From Atrina japonica (lineage: Eukaryota > Mollusca > Bivalvia > Pterioida > Pinnidae), in contig BROG01000041.1 in the NCBI GenBank assembly GCA_030159075.1, forward strand, positions 1,426,001-1,490,000: a DNA stretch of 64,000 nt. Direction: 5' to 3'. Below are positions 13,401 to 25,400 of this stretch, piece after piece. The notes under the pieces are model-generated. The model was not told where the DNA came from, searched no databases, and saw only the letters and a program-made list of their open reading frames with translations. Numbering within the stretch: position 1 is the stretch's first letter; each line of letters begins with the position of its first letter. The position numbers were made by a program, and so were the translations under genes.

Positions 13401-16400
13401 TGTTTTATTAAACATAAATAAAGATTTGACATTGCAACAAAATTTGGAAAAAAGGAGGAATTCCTCCAACTGGAGTAAAATTCTCATCACTGTTTTAATT
13501 TTTCTTTTTTATTCTGTTCTTCATCATGTCATCAGTATTAGGAAAGTCTCTTTGTATTTGTTTACATGAGTAGAAACAAAACAAAACTTGATATTACATA
13601 CACCTGGGCTTGACACTACAAAACTTCAAAAATCACTTAAGTCGTAAAATGATCTCAACTTGACCTTCTTGGCCAATCTGATTTCAGGACTAACCAAAGT
13701 TCTGTAAAATTTTTAGACTAAGTTCTTAAAGGGGAATTAGATTTTTTATGTCTGTGATTAGCTCTTAATATGTCATTGTACATCAAGTACAAGTAGTAAA
13801 AGTAGAAAAAAAATCTAAATAATTGTTTGGTAAATACAGCTAATGTCCCTTTAATGTTTTATGGCACCAGGCTTTGGAAATCATGACCCATCTCAAATAT
13901 CAAACAAAACTGTCAAGATACTAAAATCTATGGGAACTGATATAAAATCCCACAAACTTACCATCTCAAGTTCTATATAGTTGTAACCAAATTTTCCTTG
14001 AATTTCTTTAAGGTCACAGGCAACATCACTGTAAAATTAGGCAGATATAGAAAGACTATATATGTGAGTAAAATATATTGTTTCAACATATAGAAAATAG
14101 TTATTTATGTAATTTTACAATCTAATTATAAGATTGACCAATATGATATTTAATAGCAATTATTATTCAACACAAGAAATGTTGACATCTGACTTTAGTC
14201 GTACCTGTTACATCAGTTCTGACATCTGGCATTTGTCATACCTGTTACATCAGTTCTGACATCTGGCATTTGTCATTACCTGTTATATCAGTGTCTGGTA
14301 TCTGGCTTTTGTCATTACCTGTTATGTCAGTATCTGGTATCTGGAATTTGTCATACCTGTTATGTCGGCATAAAACATCTGGCATTTGACATACCTGTTA
14401 TGTCAGTTCTGACATCTGACTTTTGTCATACCTGTTATGTCAGTTCTGACATCTGATTTTTGTCATACCTGTTATGTCAGTGTCTGATATTTGGAATTTG
14501 TCATACTTGTTATGTCAATGTCTGACATCTGGCTTTTGTCAGTATCTGACATCTGGCTTTTGTCATACCTGTTATGTCAAGTGTCTGGAATCTGACTTTT
14601 GTCATACCTCTATTGTTAGTGTCAAACATTATGACTTTAGTCATATTTTTTATGTCAGTTCTGACAGTTACATTATTGTCTGTTTTTCAGTTGTGTCGTG
14701 ACTAGCAATAAAAACCCACCTGGTGACATCAAAATCAAATATTTTAACTCTCCAGTTGTATATGTTGTCTTCAATTGGCTCTGCTGTAAATCCAATCTCC
14801 TACAAATCAAAATGTACAAGTTTTGATGTGTATAATGCCATGATTCAGTAAAACTGATATCTAATTGTGTTCTAAGTCACACACAACAATTTTTAGCACA
14901 CAATATTTGGTGGAGAAATTCCAGTTACAATTTTTTTTCTTCAAAAAACTATCAGCTTTTTTTTTTAAAGTAAACTTGATTTTCCACATAGTCATCCAAA
15001 AGCCAAGCAACAACAGGTGAGATATATATCAAAATTTAAGGTGTGATTCTCTGAGGACTTAGCCGGAGTGGACTCAATTAACACATTAAGTTTAAGAACA
15101 CTTATATAAACATTATTGAACCTAGAGTAAAAAACTCTATAAAAACATCTTACAGCTAAAATTTGAAAGAAAAAATTCCATAGGTGACCACAATAATACT
15201 GTTTATATTATATAGGTGAACTGTCTTGTAAGTCTGGCAAGGTAAAGTGGCACATCTGGGGTCTGTCAAAAACCAAAACATTAGTCTACTTTCCAAAAAT
15301 GAGAATGCACAAATTAAATATGATGCCATGTATTACTGGAGCTTTAATATTTCAGTGCCGAAAACAAGTATAGTCACCTCTGTTATGATTCAATTAAGAT
15401 TTGTTGTGTTTGTAAAAATGAGCCAATTTAACTTGGTAGACTTAAAGTAAGTCTTGTAGTACATGATTAAATGAAAATAATTTAATCCCATTTGTAATTT
15501 ATCAATTATCAATGATAAATGAACTAATATCTATCTGCATATGTAAATACTTTATGTATAACATCAGATAATCAGTACTGATATTCAAATACACAAAATC
15601 AATGTTTCTCGCACCTTGACCTAAATTCGGCCCTATTCCAAATGCAAAATACAGGTGTTTTTTTTCCATTTTGATAGAAAAAATTCCCAATTTGGTGTTG
15701 AGGACATGACCAGAATGAAAAATAGAGTAATATAACGAGAAATGCATTTAAAAAAGAGATTCCATTACATTTAGATTTCCATGTGTACAAACAATTCACA
15801 TTAAAATTTCAGATGTGCCAACAATGGCATTTTCCAAAAATTGACAGAAAAAGGTCTGTAGACTGATCTAATTTTTTACCATTAATGCAATATTCTATCC
15901 AGAACTGCTGATGCAGAACACTTCACACCCCGATACATGCATCCTTTGCATTTTTTTGTAAACATGGCAGATCAAGCAGATTTTCCTGTTTGTAGTTTAT
16001 AATCATTAAAATGATATTTAAATATGTTGTCAGATAAACATAAATCTTACCAAATTTGTTTGGTACATTATGGGTTTATATCTATTTCCAGCGGATGAAA
16101 AAATGGGTAGTGATGCAGCTACTTCTGATCTTCACATAAACAAACAGGATTTCAATCTTTCCAGGTGCAAGAAAAAGAATCAAGCACCACATTTAGTTCA
16201 AGAAGGAAAAAATATCAGTCTCCAGAGGGCTGGATCAACATCCAAAACCACAGCTAACGCATCACACTGGACTTGATCCATACATCCCTTCACTGATACT
16301 TTTCGATCTGGAACTCAACTTGGAGCTTGATTCTATTATTCAACACTGAAAACTTGTTCAGAACAGATTTACAGATGTATTTTATTGAACTGAAGACTTA

Positions 16401-19400
16401 CACTTTCCATTTCCATAATTTTGACCAGATCATTGGTCAGAATGCCTGCTGCTGCTGTACTTGTGAAGATTTGATTGGAGGATCTTGTTTCCCCTACACC
16501 TGATGCAGCTGCTGCTGCTGTGGCACCTGTAGATTACATGAACTCCCATAAAATATCATAAGGATTACTACCTCAAAAAATAAAACAGACTTAATTAAGA
16601 GATTGTGAATGGCTGACAATGCATCCAAGAATGTTAATTTTGAAAAAACAGTTATGAAACTTAAGAATTCAAATAAAGCATTGCGTAATTTGATTTTTTA
16701 CAATATCGGATTTAGCAAACATATTCATACTATCATTTCATCAACAAACTTAAGGGTTTATTTCTGAGTGTCTTGTCTCTACACAATTGTATACAACTTC
16801 AACTAAGATGACTTCCTATAGTTGTTATCATTGTTGATATCACCCAGATTGTTTACTTGGGTATTTCCGTTTTACTTCCGAAACTTTTGTTATATGTCAA
16901 TGGAGAATTCTGCTGAGCAACTAATGTCTACATTGAAAAATATTCTGGTTAAATACACAAACTTGAAAATAATTTCAAATAATCTGATATTTCAATCAAA
17001 ACAATTTCAAATTATATATAAAATTATCTTTTAGTCTTGAATTATTTTAACTTTTATAGAAAATTTATTCTCTAGGACAAACCTTGTCCCTGATTTTGTG
17101 ACAATTTTGCTTTTTTCATCTGATCACGAATCTGTGCTTCTTTCTGGGCCCACCGTTTCTGTTGGGAAAAAAATGAAAAGAAATTCAATTGAAAAAATCT
17201 TAAATTTGATTAAACAAATGAAATTCTGAAGAATAAACTTCTTATATTTGATGATAAAAAGTTCACAGATCATGATATTTCACCGTTTTCCCTGTGATTC
17301 AATATGCATCATACACATCAAAACACTACTCTCTATTTTAATCTGATATATTAATGTGTCTACGCACTAATGGTGGAAAACAGGAACTGATTATCTCCAA
17401 CCTTGGACAGGCGTATCTGCCATTTAGCCAAGTCAGAATTTCTCTGTCCACACCCTAAGGTATAGATAAGCTACACAAGCTATGATGTCACACAATGATT
17501 TTATAACAAAGGACTTCTATGTGATGAGAATACAGTGTATTAAAGTTGTGTCAAGTTTTATTTATGACATAAATATGTGCTTGAATCATGGGAGAAAAAT
17601 GATCATAGGTGTGATGAGTGGAAAGACAAATCTGAACCCTAGTAGTAAAAATCTGGAACTCTAATCCTCGGAAAACCCTAGGATTGGACAACCAGGTTCT
17701 TACCACTCAGGTGGAGATTTCCTTATCCGCTCCACACACCCATTTAATATTCTATTAATCTATTAATTCATCCAACCAAGTAACCTGTTACAAGTGGTTT
17801 AATCCATATGAGTGTTTTGTCATTTTATTGAGAACAACTTTGCTTGTTGTAATTTTGAGATTGTCTCTTTTTGTTAAAAAACAAAAACAAAAACAAAAAC
17901 CTTGTTATACTTGCTGTTCTCCTTCTGGGACATTATTATTTTCATTTTTTGATGGATATTACAACAAAATCTATGTTTTTGGTTCTGAAATCAATTAATT
18001 ATGGAATTGGAGAGAGACCAGAAGTTGTGATAAGAAAATTTAGAATTCAGAAGCAATAATCAACAAGAGAAAATTACAATTGTTAATCTACATTTCAAAG
18101 CCAAACAAAGTGATTTCCAACAATTTCTGAACATTAGAACATCAACTCTATGCACACAAAAACCAATGCAGGTAACAAAGTACATTACCTTTTTCCTGGC
18201 CACTTGTAGATCCCACTCTGTAGTAAAGGCATCATCGTCAGCTAAAATCATCTCCTGAAGACAAATAAAAGTAATTATTAAAATTGTACCAAAAATCAAA
18301 GTATATGGTGAGAGATATAATTTATTAATGTCAAATTTTGAGATTCATTAACTTGTTCATGTACTTTTAATATTAAATATTTTTCTTCATTTCATTTATC
18401 ACAACATTAATAACCAACAGGATTTTTTCTGATGAAACTATTATCAACATAGCAGGTAGAAGTACCTCCTCATCCTCTTCTCCATCTTCCTCATCCTCAT
18501 CTTCACTCTTATCATCTGGAATGGACTCTTCATCAGTCTGTTCTTCCTACAATGAGTATGAGTATTTAAGTAATTAATTTTACAAGTAAAATCTTAGTTT
18601 ATACAAACCTTTCCTGTGGATACATGTCTTTTCTTAGTACATGCAGTGAAACCTGTTTAGTGACAACCTGTGTATAAAGACCACCTGGTCAAAAAGATTG
18701 TTTTTTGCTGTCCTTAAAAGTACCATTTGTGTACAAATCAACTTCTATATAAAGACCACCTCCTATAAAGGCTGGTTTCGTTGTGTCCCTAAGGAGTCTT
18801 TATATACATGTTTCACTGTATAATGATACAAATAACATAATATTAAAAGGCTTTCCAGATGTAAACAAGTATTGATATTTTTTAGATAACAGAATTCAAC
18901 CATATTAATACTAATTACATGTAGATGAATGAAATGAAGATCTTTATTTTGGTATTGTTTTGAGGTTTTTATCAAAACTGATAATCAATCAAATTTCAAA
19001 GCTTCACCGGGCAATTCCTTACAGGTTGAGTGAAGAAATGGATACTGTGTGTATATGCAATGTACTTAAGACACTAGTACATAATCGACACAAATAATAC
19101 TCAACATATACCAACAATACACAAATACAAATCATATACCAAACATTAGAGTAATAATTTAAACACTAAAATATTTAAAATAAGAACTAATATAAAGTGT
19201 CTTACTTCTGATGTATCAGAACTTTTTGATGTCCTGTGATCTTTGTATAACCTCACAGCTCTGTAAAATCATGAAAATAAAATAAATCATAGTAACCAGT
19301 GTGAATCAGTAAAAGAATTACATTGAAAGTTTTAGTGTTTTGTATAAGACTAATATACTGATTATCTATTTATTATCTTGTAACAACATGAGCAGAAATG

Positions 19401-22400
19401 AATATTGATTTTTTTATGTATTCAATGACACCCCCTCCTCAAAAAAAAAGAAGAAAAAAAACATAAAAAGAAACCAATCATTTTCAATATCTACTTGCAT
19501 CCTAGAAGGCCACATGACAACAAAGATATGACAGTTTTACTTACTTGTTTAATACATCTTTCAGTAACAACTTGTTTGTAGTGTCCAGCAGAAACTGAAA
19601 TACAAATAGATCATTTGTATGCTATATTTTAATTTCTTCAACAATATAAATATATCAGTACACAGATTTTTTCTTTTCATTCCTACACAACAGTAGAACC
19701 AGTCTGGTGAGGTCACTGTCATAGAAGACCACCTATTCTGTGAGACAACATTTTGAAAACCACTTAAATAATTAATCCTTTTGATAAAATCTCTTGTGAG
19801 AGACCAACTGTCTTTCAAGACATGTTTCACTGTAACAGTAAATTCCTGTGAATGAAATAATTTTTTTTTCAAAGTAAGAAACCCCTTCAGTTATGATAAG
19901 ATATTAGTTCTCTTTCAAAATATCTCATAAATTTTCTATGACTCACCCAGTATTATGAATTATTTTTTTCTGTCAAAAGTTGTTTGTTTTCAGAAAAATA
20001 ATTCATGGCATTATTTTAACTGGAAACATCTTACCTCATTCAATGTGTTGCTCCATGATTTTACAACTGGGTCTGCTTCCACAAAAAAATTATTGTCCTC
20101 ATAGCTTGGATAACCTTAAGAAATATAGCAAACTTTAATAAGATATTGTGTACAATAAACAAATTAACAAAAAACAAAAACAAAAAACAAACATCCACAA
20201 ACTCATCATCACAATATGCATACATGTAAATACATGTATATGTATATGTATGAATGTGGCAGATTGGGAAAGCTTGAGTCTGATGAAAAACCCAAACACC
20301 CAATTTGTGCAGCCTTCACCCCTTTCAGATACCAATAACCAAGGACAAGTACCAGCTATATTACTCATGAGAGTTGTAAAAGTTGTTTAAGTCTATATAC
20401 CTTGGCCTTAGAGGTAGGATATAAAGTTTGTCCATTTTTCAATACCTCAAAACATAAAACAATCAATCACCATTATAATGAATATGCAATATTATAACAA
20501 TCAAATCAAAAGACAATTCTGACATTAGTTTTACAATGTACCTGTATAAAGGAAATGCTGTTTTCAAATCTTATAAGCACTAGAAAATTTATGAAAACCT
20601 TACTTTACATATACGTGTGCATGTAAAACATTCATTTTTTACTGAAATATTTTACTGATTTCTGCTCAAATTTCAGGCTTATTTTATTTCAATATACACC
20701 ACTCCAGCAACACAAAATTAATACAATAATTACAAAACTTAGGGAGTTTTCTCCAATTGCACATTTCAATGCCAATGGTTTAAAACTACATGTTTGTGAT
20801 GTAACACTACAATGATGTGAATTAAAAAACTTTAGGAGTTATCTCCCATTGCAGACTTCAATAGATCATTTTCGAGTTCTTATGTAATCCAGTTTTCTTG
20901 CGCCGCTCCAATTTTGTTATGCTTAGCGATTTCCGATATGTGTCTTTGCGTCAATCAAGAAAAAAAATGCTTCATTTCATACAATACATCAAAATGTCAC
21001 AATATTTCATTTCTGGTGTAGAGTTCAGACATTAACCTCAATTTGTTTTTGACATAAATGAACTAGTGAAGATAATCTAGCCTTCAGATATAACTGTGTT
21101 TTTTTTCTTGATCGACGGAAAGACACATAACGGAAATCCCTAAGAATAACAAAGCTGAATCTGCATATGAAAAATCCGGATCCAAAAACGGACTACGTAA
21201 GAACTCAAAAATGATCTATTACATGAATGTTGTGCAATGCTGTATACATGTCAGCATACATACATTGTATCTCATACAAACATGTTACTTAACACTATGC
21301 CACCTGATAAGGCCATCATTAAAAAATTATTACTTTGATATATCCTGGCCAGTAATTTTAAAAGTGGTTTGGTCAACAGACAATTTTTAAAAAAATTACT
21401 TTTACCGCAATCTTAATAAGTAAATTGGACAAGAATTCTGATTACTTTATAAGGAAAAAAAATAGTGCACAAAGCTGTCTATATAAATATTTGGGCAAGA
21501 GCTTTTAGAGGGGACAGTCAGGTAACATGAAACAAATCTTTTTTTTTAATTATGTTTTGCCACCACCCCCCCCCCCCCCCCAAAAAAAAAACATACGCAC
21601 ACCACCCCCTCTTGTTATACAGTTTACCTTGTGGAATGTGGAGCTTGAATTCATGTTCACAAGCTAGAAGAAGAACCAATATCACATTTTTATTTTCATC
21701 TGTGAATGTCTGAAAATGTAAAAAAATGATAAAACTAGTAAAGAAAACAAAATAATTTTCTGTAATTGCAAGGGAATAGAATGGAATCATGGCAATCTAA
21801 TCAAAAACCGATCTCTCATCACTTCCATTTTCTGATATGTACCATATAGGACCTTAGGAATCTGCTATGGTGTGGCAGGGCTTTCCTTAGGATCTGATTT
21901 TAATGAGTCCTTGTGACCTAAAACATACATGTAAATATGTCAGAGTCCAAAGTTAAATTTGTAAGTCCAATTGATTACAAGGGACTTAATGCATGTACAT
22001 TTCAATGATATACATGTACATATATATACAACAGTTAATTCAATTATAGATATTTTTCTAGAAGTTGACTGTTGTGGCAGCCTACATTAAATAAATAAGT
22101 TAGAAAACATTGCTTTGTAATTGTTATAACTGACAATTATTCATATTTCAAACACAATGAAATTCAAGATATGATAATATGAAAACAATGAACCCATTTC
22201 AGTTACAGATTCAAAATAAATTAATGTACATGTACAGTGAAACTTGTATATAACAAACTCCTTAGGGACACAAGAAAACCAATCTTTATAGGGAGGTGGT
22301 CTTTATATAGAGGTTGATTTGTACACAATTGGTACTATTGGGGATAGCAAAAATGGTCTTTGTGACAAGGTGATCTTAATACACAAGTGGTCGCTAAAGC

Positions 22401-25400
22401 AAAGTTTACTGTATGTGTGTGTGTATATATATATATATATCTGTAAACTGTGTAGATTCTCAAATTATATTATTCACTTGTGTAAGTAAGTACATGTAAC
22501 TTGATCAATCCATTGAAGAAACATGCAGGCTCACTTACATGTGTGTACATTTGTATACATGAACCGGTATGTGCATAACACACTATTGTTATACATGTAG
22601 TAAATTCATACACATTTAAATAAAATTATTTGAGTTATTCTTACTGACACATTCTTGACACATTTGTACATGTAATGTCACCAAACAAATACATTTATAT
22701 GCAAATTGGTATCAATTGTTGTATACATATAAAAATGTAATTATGACCCCCCTCTTGGATAAACTGAATATACACTGTAACTTTCAAAATATTTATATTA
22801 CCGTAATTGCATTTGACCTTCCACTATTAGAGGTAACAATTATAAATTTGATGTACTATTTTTGTACAGAAGAGTACAGTATGGCCAATAATAGACACCA
22901 GGTAACGGTGTCAATACAGTTGTACAGCGTAATTACACTTTTTGTCATAAAGATGGTTATTGTTATTTATTGTTTTTGTTGTATATGTTGTATATTGGTT
23001 TACTGTTATATATTTACATGAAAATATTCAGTAAACTAGGCAAATAGTGCTATTTTATGAGTAACCACTATCCGGGTGTTAAATTTATCTGCAGGCGAGC
23101 TAAAAATGGCTAAAGAAATAAGTCATAAATTCTTGTCTCCATAAAATAATGTAATACTTCATGTAGTAATAAGCAATTGGCCACATATATTTAAGAGTTG
23201 TCTGAAGATAACACAGCTCATCAGTGGCAACATTGTGAAGTGAAGCCTGTCTTGAGAGACCACCTCTCTTATGAGTCAAATATTCCTCTTTTTAAAGATC
23301 ACCTGTCATGAAATACCACATTTTAGTGGTATAAAGGGTGGTCTCTCAACACAAGTTCCACTGTATCCTAAACATTAGAATGATGACTGTTTTAAGAGGT
23401 AGGTCAAATGACATTATATTATCTAGTTCAAAAGCTCAAAGATCAGGGCATGGTACCATCTGAAAGGGCTTATTTTAAGGATTACATGCATTTGTGAAAA
23501 ATTAAAGCTTTATAGCTACTTGTCATACGTTAAAAGATATAGCCCAGGTTCAAGTTTTTGTCCATACAAAACACCTAAGGTAAATTGTGTCCTACAAACT
23601 AAAAATAGATAAACAAAACAAATCTTGCTTTCAGTTTCCTCTTTTTGCCTCGGGTGACCATTTTGTTTTTAACCCATGAAATGAATTGTACAGACAGTTT
23701 GTTCCCAAATGCCTGCTAGACTAAAATCAAAGTACTGAAAGTACTGAAAGCAGGGCTTACAAATACCCAAGACATAATATAATTGCCTATTTTCATTCTG
23801 TTGGTGTTATTGATTCATCAATACTCCCAAACTTTCTTTATTCATACACAGGTCTATATCTAACTAAAAATATTATTCATACATTTGTTTATTTATTTAT
23901 ACATGTAGCCTATCTAATTATTTGTTGATCTTTCTATTTATTTATATCTCTATTTATTTGTTTATCAATGTATTCATTATTTTGTTTATTTATACATTTA
24001 ATAATTTGATTCTTTTATTTATTTTTATCTAACAAAAATCTGTTTATTTATGATTGTTTTACAAAAATATCAGTGCATTTAGTTATTACTCAGTAAGCTC
24101 ATCACAGTTCTTTCAACAGTTACATCTTCTCATTGTTTTGATCGACTCGTAGGTTATGAACAATATTTACAATGTCTCCGCATTTGAAAAAAAATGACTT
24201 ATTTATGATTTCATAACGACATTCAGAGTTTAACAATTAAGAAATAAAATATTTTACCCATTGTGTCCATTTAATATGAGCTTCAATGACCGTACGTTTT
24301 TGGCATTCTGTCGTTTAATTATACTACAAGATATACTCTAGATTATTGTCTAATCAATAGTTAAAAAATCACATGTAAGATCCCCAAAACGTCTCATATT
24401 GACTGTTGTTTGAGTTAGCTGTATGAAATAATATATTAATATTGCTTTTCCGGTGAAGTCTCGTTTTGACGCCTACAACTTTTAGCAGCACGTTCTAAAT
24501 GGTGTTGCTAAAACGTGTCCTTATTCAAATAATTAACTTTAATGCCATTTGAGAGTTACACTAGGTGGACAATAAATCCTTAATATTACATATACCAATT
24601 TTCAAAATAGGCCTAGTACCTGTCCGTTTTCATGTTAAAACAGCTATAAGCAAGGTAGGGCCTACATTTCAGTCATACTGATTACAGGTTTTACTTGCTG
24701 ATTATTTCTTTTTTAGTATTCAAAAATCATATTTCTATCACCAAATGACAAGATAAAACATAGGCCGAACTTTTAAATTTTAAGGAATTTTTTTACTATA
24801 ATTTATGATAAGATAAAAATACTGTATCTATAAATGTCTAGCTGGCGTTGAAACAACTGTATGAACAACACCAGAACATTTAATATACTTTTATTTACAT
24901 TACAAACATGCAATATATCATATCGCGCATGCAGTTTCATGTGTGTAAAGACGATTGCGCACAACTTGATGACTACTATAGTCTAGTTAAAGAATAAAAA
25001 GTTAGAAACAAAATGTAAAATTTTAAAATCATGTTGCATTTATATGTATGTCTGTATAATATACTTTAAGTCATACAGAACTAATTAGTTTTACAATATA
25101 ACAAGTCTTTTCTTTAACAGAGAGAGTAGGTCGTTCGCAAAGCGAACTCTTAGATAACGCGTGTACATAACATAGAAAAGTGACAGGACAGTGTAAGAAG
25201 CTGTACACTGTAAAGCCTAAAAATAAATCTCCAGCCAAGATGGCGGATGATGGGCCATGTCAACATGAAGCTTCAACCATTACTCTATTAAAATCAAACA
25301 TTTGTGAGACTTGTTATGGTCATATTTTTGTGGAAGTGCTTGTGTTTTAAATATTTGATGTCACATTTAAACTCAGGACTCTCAGTAGAGCAAAATTTTG

